DNA of 41,461 nucleotides from JAYFNU01 sp964460755 (GTDB taxonomy: Bacteria > Bacillota > Clostridia > Oscillospirales > Ruminococcaceae), in assembly GCA_964460755.1 (NCBI GenBank), contig CAYWQL010000013.1:1-41461 (forward strand). The letters are read 5' to 3'. Position 1 is the stretch's first letter. Each line of letters opens with the position of its first letter. Shown in pieces: positions 8,472 through 15,241 of the stretch. The notes beneath the pieces were generated by a model that was given only the letters and a program-made list of their open reading frames with translations, was not told where the DNA came from and made no database searches. The translations under genes were made by a program, and so were the position numbers.

Positions 8472-9266
8472 TTAAAGCTCCGCGCCGATTTCGTCCTTAG
8501 TGCAAATACCCGTTTGAATAGCCTTGAGGCGAAGCGCGCCGTAAAGCTCGGCTCTCGCCGCTTCATAGTAGGGATTTACGAAAAGAACACCTATACCGCA
8601 CGCCAACGCGCCAAGAAGATACCATCCGATAAAGGAAAGCCCCATAACGAAGATTTCCCACTTCTCGCCCTGAGTTGTCTTTTCGCTTATCTCAAGCACC
8701 CTTTCGGTCGAAAGGTTCGGGTTCTCCGCAAGAATGAAAGGAACCATAAAATAAGCGAGGGATTTGATTATACCCGGGATTATAAAGAGCAGCGACCAAA
8801 GGAAAATGTAAAGATTTTTTATAAACTGTGTCTTTACATTGCTCATATATTTTCCGTTTTTAAAGCCGTAAATAATCTCGTCGATATTAATGCTGTCGTA
8901 TCTGCAAAGGGTAAAAAAACGGTTTTTTCCGATTTCGAAGATGTTGCCGACGAAAACTGAATAGATTATCCCGAACGCCGCCGCTAAAATCGCAACCAAG
9001 CTTATCGCGGATATCACCGCGCCCGCCGCAATTCCCGACACAAGTCCGGAAAGGCTGTGTGGAATTTCGGAAAGCCCCGAGACTACCTGACCGTTATATA
9101 GGTTAGGGTTAAAGTCCGCCGCGCCGAAGTTGAACGAGAAATTCGGCGTTGTTCGACCTCCGCCGACAATAGCCATAATGAACATTACAAGAAACGACAT
9201 CCAATAGCTTTTTTTAAGAACCACCTTGGCTCTTTCTTTTAGTGTAATTCTGTCCCAATAAATCAT
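8472..9266 (-). CDS. DUF975 family integral membrane protein
   Basis: A 264-residue polytopic membrane protein. The N terminus (RITLKERAKVVLKKSYW), the central FEIGKNRFF and the segment around PGIIKSLAYFMVPFILAENP, ending with FVNPYYEAARAELY, are the recurring features of DUF975 proteins. The family is common in Firmicutes and its function is unknown. AGGAGG lies 9 bases before the ATG. The gene stands alone: it has its own promoter upstream and a terminator downstream. The middle of the first extracytoplasmic loop (residues about 38-70) is rich in Asn, Gly and Ser. Confidence 0.8.
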   Translation of the reverse strand: MIYWDRITLKERAKVVLKKSYWMSFLVMFIMAIVGGGRTTPNFSFNFGAADFNPNLYNGQVVSGLSEIPHSLSGLVSGIAAGAVISAISLVAILAAAFGIIYSVFVGNIFEIGKNRFFTLCRYDSINIDEIIYGFKNGKYMSNVKTQFIKNLYIFLWSLLFIIPGIIKSLAYFMVPFILAENPNLSTERVLEISEKTTQGEKWEIFVMGLSFIGWYLLGALACGIGVLFVNPYYEAARAELYGALRLKAIQTGICTKDEIGAEL

Positions 9267-9296
9267 AATTTATATCCTCCTGTATTGATTAATGAT

Positions 9297-9326
9297 ATTA
9301 TACACCGTATAATATTGTTTTTGCAA
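9297..9326 (-). promoter_or_regulatory. Promoter of the DUF975 gene
   Basis: On the minus strand TTGCAA (9326-9321) and TATAAT (9302-9297) are 18 bases apart, 31 bases before the ATG. The -10 box is one arm of a perfect palindrome, ATATTATA CACCG TATAATAT (9295-9315). Confidence 0.5.
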
Positions 9327-9403
9327 GTATATTGTTTGGTTTTTATATAAGTTAGTGCAATATGCATAAATTATTTCTACTTTTTTCTGTATTTTTTAAG
9401 ATA

Positions 9404-9432
9404 TTGACAGCATAAACAAAATGTCTTATAAT
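9404..9432 (+). promoter_or_regulatory. Perfect consensus promoter for a small RNA behind glnA
   Basis: TTGACA (9404-9409) and TATAAT (9427-9432) with a 17-base spacer: every base of both hexamers matches the sigma-A consensus and the spacing is optimal. It points towards the 3' end of glnA. No coding gene follows, only the predicted small RNA and its terminator. Confidence 0.75.
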
Positions 9433-9439
9433 AAAGCCC

Positions 9440-9494
9440 TAACAATTCCTTTCTATTTCATTTCACCCCTGCCTTTGTTGCGGGGTATTTTTTT
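9440..9494 (+). ncRNA. Predicted ~55-nt antisense-type small RNA targeting glnA
   Basis: The segment between a perfect consensus promoter (-10 box ending at 9432) and an intrinsic terminator ending in seven T residues (9488-9494) predicts a roughly 55-nt RNA. It has no start codon or ribosome binding site. Its 5' part, CAATTCCTTTCTA (9443-9455), matches the plus-strand sequence of the glnA ribosome binding site, CAATTCCTCCCTA (10899-10911), except for two C-to-T changes that become G-U pairs. All 13 bases can therefore pair with the glnA leader across its AGGGAGGAATTG region. I recall that a short antisense RNA from a promoter downstream of glnA, complementary to the glnA start region, was reported in a solvent-forming Clostridium. 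Transcription here is inferred, not shown. Confidence 0.6.
9465..9494 (+). terminator. Terminator of the predicted small RNA
   Basis: ACCCC (9465-9469) pairs with GGGGT (9482-9486) and GC (9471-9472) with GC (9480-9481), with T9470 bulged and loop CTTTGTT. An A and seven T residues follow. The orientation is plus strand only, away from both neighbouring coding genes. Confidence 0.7.
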
Positions 9495-9525
9495 GTCAAA
9501 AAGTCTTATATTGTTTTAAATAGTA

Positions 9526-9556
9526 AAATCGGACGGTGCTTTGCGCCGCCCGATTT
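9526..9556 (-). terminator. Terminator of glnA
   Basis: The arms 9526-9536 and 9546-9556 pair at ten of eleven positions (one A-C mismatch), loop 9537-9545. On the minus strand the stem ends in a run of T. It lies just behind the glnA stop codon. Confidence 0.7.
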
Positions 9557-9561
9557 CTTTA

Positions 9562-10896
9562 TTAGAACAGTTTAAAGTATTTGTCGATTTCCCACGGGGT
9601 AACCTGCATTCTATATTCGTTCCATTCCTTGAGCTTTGCGTCGACATAAATACTTCCGATATGGTCGCCCAAGGTATCCATAACAAGGGCGTCGCTTTGC
9701 ATTGTCTCTATTGCGTTGTGAAGCGAGCCTGGAAGACTTCCTATTCCCTTGGCTTCGCGTTCCTCTTCGGAAAGCTCGTATATATTCGTATCGACCGACG
9801 CGGGAGGGGTCAGCCCCTTCTTTATTCCGTCAAGTCCCGCCGCAAGGCAGACCGCAAGCACGAGATAGGGGTTGGCGCTCGGGTCGGGATTGCGAAGCTC
9901 AATTCTCGTGCCTTGTCCTCTTGCCGACGGAACGCGAATAAGCGGACTTCTGTTTCTTGCCGACCACGCGATATAGCAGGGCGCTTCATAGCCGGGAACA
10001 AGACGTTTATAGGAATTTATCAGCGGATTCGTTATCGCCGTCATACCCTTTATATGCTCCATAATGCCCGCTATAAAGCTGTACGCAAGTCCGCTTAAGC
10101 CGAGCTTATCCGTTTCATCGACGAAAACGTTCTTTCCCTTTTTGTCGAACAGGGACATATTGACGTGCATTCCCGAGCCACAGGCGCCGTATACCGGCTT
10201 CGGCATAAACGTGGCGTGAAGTCCGTTCTTCTGGGATATACTCTTTACCGCCCAGCGGAAGGTCATTATGTTGTCGGCGGTTGTAAGCGCGTCGCCGTAT
10301 TTAAAGTCAATCTCGTGCTGTCCCGCCGCTACCTCGTGGTGCGACGCTTCGATTTCAAAGCCCATATCCTCAAGAGCAAGGCAGATATCACGTCTTACGC
10401 TTTCTCCGTGGTCGATATGTCCAAGGTCAAAGTAGCTTGCTTGGTCCTGCGTGTGATTTGTAGGATTACCGTCCTCGTCGGTTAAAAAGAGAAAGAACTC
10501 GCACTCGGGTCCGACGTTAAACGAATAACCCATATCCTCGGCTTCTTTAAGAACCTTGCGAAGAATATAGCGCGGGTCGCCGTTAAAGGGCTTCTGCTCG
10601 GGGGTATACACATCGCAGATAAGCCGCGCAACCTTGCCCGAATGCGGACGCCAAGGAATAAGCGTAAAGCTTGAAAGGTCAGGACGAAGATACTGGTCGC
10701 TTTCCTCGATACGCACAAAGCCCTCGATAGACGAGCCGTCGAACATACACTGGTTGTCAAGCGCCTTTTCAATTTGAGACGATGTTATCGCGACGTTTTT
10801 AAGTTGACCGAAAATATCGGTAAACTGCAAACGGATAAAGCGCACATCCTCTTCTTTGACTATTCTGATTATGTCTTCTTTCGTGTATTTTGCCAT
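9562..10896 (-). CDS. glnA: Glutamine synthetase, type I
   Basis: A 444-residue glutamine synthetase that makes glutamine from glutamate, ammonia and ATP; active as a cytosolic dodecamer. Visible motifs are MFDGSSIEGF (the Asp50-region latch), NGLHATFMPKP and GSGMHVNMSLF (metal and ATP sites), SYKRLVPGYEAP and RSPLIRVP (substrate arginines), and NPSANPYL. The length and the NIYELSEEE segment, where adenylylated enzymes carry NLYDLPPEE, fit the Gram-positive GSI-alpha type, which is controlled by feedback and regulators and not by adenylylation. AGGGAGG lies 7 bases before the ATG. It has its own promoter and a leader of about 65 bases with a hairpin. A predicted RNA transcribed towards its 3' end can pair with its ribosome binding site. 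Confidence 0.97.
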   Translation of the reverse strand: MAKYTKEDIIRIVKEEDVRFIRLQFTDIFGQLKNVAITSSQIEKALDNQCMFDGSSIEGFVRIEESDQYLRPDLSSFTLIPWRPHSGKVARLICDVYTPEQKPFNGDPRYILRKVLKEAEDMGYSFNVGPECEFFLFLTDEDGNPTNHTQDQASYFDLGHIDHGESVRRDICLALEDMGFEIEASHHEVAAGQHEIDFKYGDALTTADNIMTFRWAVKSISQKNGLHATFMPKPVYGACGSGMHVNMSLFDKKGKNVFVDETDKLGLSGLAYSFIAGIMEHIKGMTAITNPLINSYKRLVPGYEAPCYIAWSARNRSPLIRVPSARGQGTRIELRNPDPSANPYLVLAVCLAAGLDGIKKGLTPPASVDTNIYELSEEEREAKGIGSLPGSLHNAIETMQSDALVMDTLGDHIGSIYVDAKLKEWNEYRMQVTPWEIDKYFKLF

Positions 10897-10924
10897 ATCA
10901 ATTCCTCCCTAACGTTATAGCAAA

Positions 10925-10950
10925 GGCGCTCCTTCGCAAACAGGAACGCC
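10925..10950 (-). other. Hairpin in the glnA leader
   Basis: In the glnA mRNA leader, GGCGTTCCT and AGGAGCGCC form a 9-bp stem with an 8-base loop. One pair is a U-G wobble, valid only in the glnA-strand RNA. Three U residues follow. It could stop read-through from the upstream cell-wall gene, act in attenuation or protect the mRNA 5' end; the short U run makes a strong terminator unlikely. Confidence 0.5.
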
Positions 10951-10968
10951 CTTATTAATTATAGAAAA

Positions 10969-10997
10969 AGTATATTATACATATATTTTAATGTCAA
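10969..10997 (-). promoter_or_regulatory. Promoter of glnA
   Basis: On the minus strand TTGACA (10997-10992) and TATACT (10974-10969) are 17 bases apart. The -35 box is perfect. It begins 8 bases after the stop codon of the upstream gene, so glnA has its own promoter. Confidence 0.7.
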
Positions 10998-11005
10998 GCA
11001 ACCCT

Positions 11006-13366
11006 TTACCACGGATAGTTCCAGTAGCGCTCAACCTCTTCGTAATCCTCGGGTATCTCCCACATATCGGTATAGTTGCCCTGTTTATTCTCATACATAT
11101 CGTCCATAAGCGAAACATAGGAATAAAGATAATGCGGAACAGAGCTGTAGTTGCGGTCAAAGGAAACGCAGCGCACCGACGTGATAAGCGATTCGGCTAC
11201 ATATATCTTTTCCTCCGAAATGCCCATAATTATAGCCATATGACCCTCGGTATAGATAAGGTCGCCCGCTTTTAATATGTCGGATTTGAGCAGCTCGTCG
11301 GTTATTCGAAGCTGTTCGCCATAATCGCACATATCAACTATGCCCTCGAAATCGCCCGCTCCGCGGTCGCCGAAATCGAAGCCGCCGTTTAAAAGCACCC
11401 AGCTTACGAAGCCGCTGCAATCGAAGCCATTCGGGTAGTAGCCGCCCGAAACGAAAGCATATTTTGTTTCCCAGTTCTTAAGCGGCTGACCCCATGTTGC
11501 GGGGCCCCATCTTATTGCCTCGGGCACAAGGTCGTCGAATTTTTGCTCGGACAAATACAATCCGACGTGATAGTACCGCCCCTCGCCGTCGGCATACGGC
11601 CGTCCCTCCCACGCGGGGGTAAGCCGTCCGTTTTCGAAGAAGTAGGGTACCCTGTACGGAAACTCAAGGGTAATAAATCTCGCCGCGGCGACTACTCCCG
11701 CCCTCGTTCCGTATCCGCCGGCTTCCTCTACTCGGCTGAAGAGTATTTTATCAAGCAGCTCGGCTTCCTCGTCGGTGAATTGGTTTGCGCCAAGCATAGG
11801 CTTGCCATAGGTATTTGTGTCGGGCTGTGTAATAAGGTCGGTCACCGTTACCGCCGCGCTCGACTCAAGCCCTTCCGCTGTGGTGGCGATAACCTCGGTC
11901 GTGCCGTTGGCGACGCCGATAATCTGACCGTTTTCATCGACAAGCGCCACGCTCTCGTCGGCTATCGACCACTTAAGGGTCTGGTCGGCGTTTCCGATGG
12001 ACACGGTCTCAACGTTAAAATACTTTGTTCCTCTAATGGGGAGATAGGTCATATCGTTGTTAGTGATTTTTATAAAAACTACGCGATTGAGCTCAGGCTC
12101 GTCGCCAAGCGAGCATATGTTGCCCTTCGAGTCCTTAGCGAAAATAAAGTGGTTTCCCGCGTCAAGCTCAAGTGTCGCTTCGTCCTTCTCGGCAAGCGTC
12201 CAGCCCTCGTCGTTAACCGACGGAGCTGTCGCGCTGTCGGTCGCGATAAACCAATAATCGCTCGACTTGAAGAAATTATTTTTGACCTTCGCGACAACGC
12301 AAACAGAGTCGTCCTCCTCCGTCACAGGCACAACCTCAACTGAAGCGATTTCGGGCGGAAGCGAGTTTTGATAAAATCCATATGCACACACCGCCATAAC
12401 GAAAAGCAAAAGAAGAATAATGATGAGCGCAATTAACCATTTTGCCGTGCGCTTTGGAATTTTCTCGGCCGCGCGTTCGGGCTTTGAGGAAAAGTCCTCC
12501 GTCGGCGAAGGGAACACCTTTTTCTCGGCTTTTGCCGCTCTTTGAGCTTTTTTTTCTTCTTTGCTTGCCTGAAAAGTAGTTTTTTTTGGCTGTTCGACAG
12601 GCTTCTCGGGCTCAGCCTCATTGATTGTCGGTTCTTCCGTCTTATCGGTATTTTTTTCGACAGCCGCCTGTTTTTCTTTTTTGTTGAAAAGGTCTTTTAG
12701 CTTCGAGGGTTTTACCGCTTTGGGCAGACCCGCTTCGCCTGTCGCTTCCGAAGACTTTTCTTCGAGCGTATCCGCCTGCTTTTCAACCGTTTTTTCGTCG
12801 GTCAGCTTGCTCTTTACGCTTTTCTTCTTTTTTTCTGCTGGCTCGGCTTTTACCTTTTCTGTCTTCTCGGCTACTTCCCCGTTTTTAGACTCCTCTTTAT
12901 TTTCGGCAGGAGCGACCTCTTCTTTTTTCTTGAAAAGGCTCGTTATTTCAAGAGATGCCTTTTCCGCCTTGTGTTCTTCTATCGCAGGGGTCGGCTCACT
13001 CGCCTTCTTCGCGGAAAAAAGTATTTTTCCCTCTTCAATGGGTTCGTCAACCTCAATACGCTTATATAAAATCTTCTCGTTTGATTTTTTGGTTTCCTTC
13101 GGCTCTTTTTTCGGCTCAACGGGCGCCGATTCTTTTTCAACCACGACGGGCTTTTCCTGCGCTGTCTTTTTGAACTTGCGCTTGGCGCGAAGAGCCTCTT
13201 TCTTGATTGTCTCAAGCTCGTCATCGGTTATTTCAATAGGCTTTTCGTTCACCTTGGTGTCCGCCGCCTTAAACGGTTTTTTGGGTACAGTTACTTTCTC
13301 CGAAACAGCGGTCGTCTCAGAGTTGTTTTTTTCTTCGTCTATGATGATTTTTTCATACGGATGCAT
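11006..13366 (-). CDS. Membrane-anchored NlpC/P60 cell-wall hydrolase with Ig-like domain
   Basis: A 786-residue single-span protein. Residues 1-309 are an unusual Lys/Glu/Pro-rich, probably disordered and cytoplasmic region. A membrane segment runs from about Trp310 to 332, preceded by basic residues, so the N terminus is inside. Outside come a beta-rich region (about 335-430), a BIG2-like Ig domain (about 440-512, with WSIADESVALVDENGQIIGVANGTTEV) and a C-terminal NlpC/P60 cysteine peptidase domain. Catalytic Cys650 is in NGFDCSGFVSW and His709 in EGHMAIIMG. Such domains cleave peptidoglycan stem peptides. The long cytoplasmic part may link the hydrolase to the division or elongation machinery; this is inference. 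A weak AAAGGGA precedes the ATG. The promoter is separate from the divergent malQ. Confidence 0.85.
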   Translation of the reverse strand: MHPYEKIIIDEEKNNSETTAVSEKVTVPKKPFKAADTKVNEKPIEITDDELETIKKEALRAKRKFKKTAQEKPVVVEKESAPVEPKKEPKETKKSNEKILYKRIEVDEPIEEGKILFSAKKASEPTPAIEEHKAEKASLEITSLFKKKEEVAPAENKEESKNGEVAEKTEKVKAEPAEKKKKSVKSKLTDEKTVEKQADTLEEKSSEATGEAGLPKAVKPSKLKDLFNKKEKQAAVEKNTDKTEEPTINEAEPEKPVEQPKKTTFQASKEEKKAQRAAKAEKKVFPSPTEDFSSKPERAAEKIPKRTAKWLIALIIILLLLFVMAVCAYGFYQNSLPPEIASVEVVPVTEEDDSVCVVAKVKNNFFKSSDYWFIATDSATAPSVNDEGWTLAEKDEATLELDAGNHFIFAKDSKGNICSLGDEPELNRVVFIKITNNDMTYLPIRGTKYFNVETVSIGNADQTLKWSIADESVALVDENGQIIGVANGTTEVIATTAEGLESSAAVTVTDLITQPDTNTYGKPMLGANQFTDEEAELLDKILFSRVEEAGGYGTRAGVVAAARFITLEFPYRVPYFFENGRLTPAWEGRPYADGEGRYYHVGLYLSEQKFDDLVPEAIRWGPATWGQPLKNWETKYAFVSGGYYPNGFDCSGFVSWVLLNGGFDFGDRGAGDFEGIVDMCDYGEQLRITDELLKSDILKAGDLIYTEGHMAIIMGISEEKIYVAESLITSVRCVSFDRNYSSVPHYLYSYVSLMDDMYENKQGNYTDMWEIPEDYEEVERYWNYPW

Positions 13367-13454
13367 AGCGCAAAATCCCTTTTTTCAATCTATCCTTGTG
13401 TATGTTTATTATCGCAAAATCAAATCTATTTCAAAATAAAGATACAACGTTCAC

Positions 13455-13484
13455 ATTATAACAAATATCTACATAAAAAGACAA
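13455..13484 (-). promoter_or_regulatory. Promoter of the NlpC/P60 gene
   Basis: On the minus strand TTGTCT (13484-13479) and TATAAT (13460-13455) are 18 bases apart, with TG one base before the -10 box (extended -10). The leader would be about 80 bases. Confidence 0.5.
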
Positions 13485-13598
13485 TATATTTTACTTTTTC
13501 TTTTTTTATGTCTTGCACAATTTTCATTCGGCTGTTAGACTTGTTATATTCAAAAATAGCGACGGTTATGCCGTCGTTCGTATTAAGGAAAATTTTTT

Positions 13599-15086
13599 AT
13601 GAGACAAAGCGGAATACTTCTTCACATTTCCTCTCTCCCCTCACCGTTTGGCATAGGCACGTTCGGAAAAGAAGCGTATGCGTTCGTGGATTTTTTGAAA
13701 AGAGCGAAACAAAAATACTGGCAAATACTTCCTCTCGGTCCGACAAGCATGGGCGACTCGCCCTACTCGTCCTTTTCGACCTTTGCAGGCAACGCCTACT
13801 TTATCGACCTTGACGCGCTTTGTTACGACGGACTTTTGGATAAATCGGAATACGAAAATGTTTTCTGGGGCGAAAGCTCGTCAAAGGTTGATTATCCCGT
13901 CCTTTTCAACAACCGATACATTATTCTCAGAAAAGCGTATGCTCGTTTTTGCGAGCGGAACGCAAACGATGATTTCAACTGCTTTTGTGCTGACGAAGCG
14001 GATTGGCTTGAGGATTACGCCCTTTTTATGTCGCTGAAGGAAACGAACTGCGGGCGGAGCTGGCACGAATGGGAAACCGCTTTTCGGCTTCGCGAGCCAG
14101 AAGCTATAACGGCCGCCCTTTCGCAATACGAAGAAGACATTCGCTTTTGGAAATTCGTTCAATTTGAATTTTATGCGCAGTGGCGAAAGCTTAAAGAATA
14201 TGCCAACCGAAACGGTGTCGAATTTATCGGAGACCTTCCCATATACGTCGCTGACGACAGCGCCGACGTGTGGGCAAATCCAGAGCTTTTTGACCTTGAC
14301 GAAAACCGCGTTCCTCGCTTCGTGGCAGGCTGTCCGCCCGATTGTTTTTCACAAACCGGACAGCTTTGGGGCAACCCCGTTTACAACTGGCAGGAGCACA
14401 AAAATACGGGTTATGCTTGGTGGATAAAGCGACTTCACGCCTGTTTTACACGATATGACCTGCTTCGTATCGACCATTTTCGCGGCTTCGCGGGCTACTA
14501 CGCCATTCCCTACGGCGACCCAACTGCGAAAAACGGCGAATGGCGAAAGGGTCCTTCGCTTGAGCTTTTTGACACGGCAAAAAAGCAGCTTGAGCGCTTT
14601 CCCGTTATTGCTGAGGATTTGGGGTATCTTACGCCCGACGTTTACGAGCTTCTCGAGGGCTGCGGCTTTCCCGGAATGAAGGTGCTTGAATTTGCTTTCG
14701 GAGCGAATGACGCCGACAACGACAATCTCCCACACAACATAAAGAAAAACTCGGTCATCTATTGCGGCACCCACGACAATATGCCCGTGAAGGAATGGAT
14801 AGACACAATTAGCGACGAGGATAGGAAAAAATGCCTTAGCTATATGGGACTTGACAACACCGAGGGCTTTACATACAAATTCATCAAGCTCGCCCTTCGT
14901 TCGGTCGCGAACCTTGCGGTTATCAATTTTCAGGACTATCTCGAGCTCGGAAAGGGCGCGAGAATGAACGAGCCGTCAACCACATCGGGCAACTGGCAAT
15001 GGCGCGCCGAAGAAAAGGATATAAACGACGAGCTTTCGGATAAAATCGCCGTCCTATCCGTGCTTTTCGACAGGGCGAAAAGCTAA
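13599..15086 (+). CDS. malQ: 4-alpha-glucanotransferase (amylomaltase), GH77
   Basis: A 495-residue GH77 enzyme that transfers alpha-1,4-glucan chains between maltodextrins in the cytoplasm. The N terminus (RQSGILLHISSLPSPFGIG) and WQILPLGPTSMGDSPYSS are typical. The catalytic residues are visible: nucleophile Asp292 in LRIDHFRGF, acid/base Glu339 in VIAEDLG and Asp393 in GTHDN. Length is normal for the bacterial short type without N-terminal extensions. AAGGAAA lies 9 bases before the ATG. No other maltose or glycogen gene is adjacent, so it appears to be a single-gene unit with a terminator behind it. Confidence 0.96.
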   Translation: MRQSGILLHISSLPSPFGIGTFGKEAYAFVDFLKRAKQKYWQILPLGPTSMGDSPYSSFSTFAGNAYFIDLDALCYDGLLDKSEYENVFWGESSSKVDYPVLFNNRYIILRKAYARFCERNANDDFNCFCADEADWLEDYALFMSLKETNCGRSWHEWETAFRLREPEAITAALSQYEEDIRFWKFVQFEFYAQWRKLKEYANRNGVEFIGDLPIYVADDSADVWANPELFDLDENRVPRFVAGCPPDCFSQTGQLWGNPVYNWQEHKNTGYAWWIKRLHACFTRYDLLRIDHFRGFAGYYAIPYGDPTAKNGEWRKGPSLELFDTAKKQLERFPVIAEDLGYLTPDVYELLEGCGFPGMKVLEFAFGANDADNDNLPHNIKKNSVIYCGTHDNMPVKEWIDTISDEDRKKCLSYMGLDNTEGFTYKFIKLALRSVANLAVINFQDYLELGKGARMNEPSTTSGNWQWRAEEKDINDELSDKIAVLSVLFDRAKS

Positions 15087-15113
15087 ACGACACTCCAAAT
15101 AATTATATTGTTT

Positions 15114-15150
15114 AAAAGCGGGATTGCATTATGCGGTCTTGCTTTTATTT
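15114..15150 (+). terminator. Terminator of malQ
   Basis: A long hairpin with arms 15114-15128 and 15132-15146 (15 pairs including G-U pairs) and loop TTA, beginning with AAAA and ending in TTTTATTT. The ATG at 15131, which begins the longest frame of the next gene, lies inside this hairpin, so it is not a real start. Confidence 0.7.
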
Positions 15151-15181
15151 GTTTAATCGGCTGACATTTTTTAATAGAGTA

Positions 15182-15210
15182 TTTACATTTGTGAACATAT
15201 GTTCTATAAT
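15182..15210 (+). promoter_or_regulatory. Promoter of the radical SAM/DUF4130 operon
   Basis: TTTACA (15182-15187) and a perfect TATAAT (15205-15210) are 17 bases apart. The spacer is largely filled by a LexA box. Confidence 0.75.
15193..15204 (+). promoter_or_regulatory. LexA (SOS) box in the promoter spacer
   Basis: GAACATATGTTC is a perfect palindrome and matches the core of the Gram-positive LexA/DinR operator (GAAC N4 GTTC). It fills the space between the -35 and -10 boxes, so bound LexA would block RNA polymerase. A second, weaker site follows 18 bases downstream. Confidence 0.8.
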
Positions 15211-15222
15211 GAATGTATGTTC
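15211..15222 (+). promoter_or_regulatory. Second, degenerate LexA-like half palindrome
   Basis: GAATGTATGTTC keeps one perfect half (GTTC) and three of four bases in the other half. It lies at the probable transcription start, centred 18 bases from the perfect box, and may support cooperative repression. Confidence 0.4.
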
Positions 15223-15225
15223 TAA

Positions 15226-15241
15226 AGGAGGTGGCGGCGTG
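15226..15241 (+). promoter_or_regulatory. Ribosome binding site and GTG start of the radical SAM gene
   Basis: AGGAGG at 15226-15231 is 7 bases before the GTG at 15239. The in-frame upstream ATG at 15131 precedes the promoter and is excluded. Confidence 0.8.

Noticed and set aside
12621..13439. Plus-strand open frame of 272 codons opposite the NlpC/P60 gene
   Set aside because: It is the complement of the Lys/Glu-rich tail and yields a Ser/Phe-rich product with no recognisable domain; no ribosome binding site or promoter fits.
15131..15238. N-terminal extension of the radical SAM protein
   Set aside because: The upstream ATG lies in the malQ terminator and before the promoter; AGGAGG precedes the GTG at 15239.
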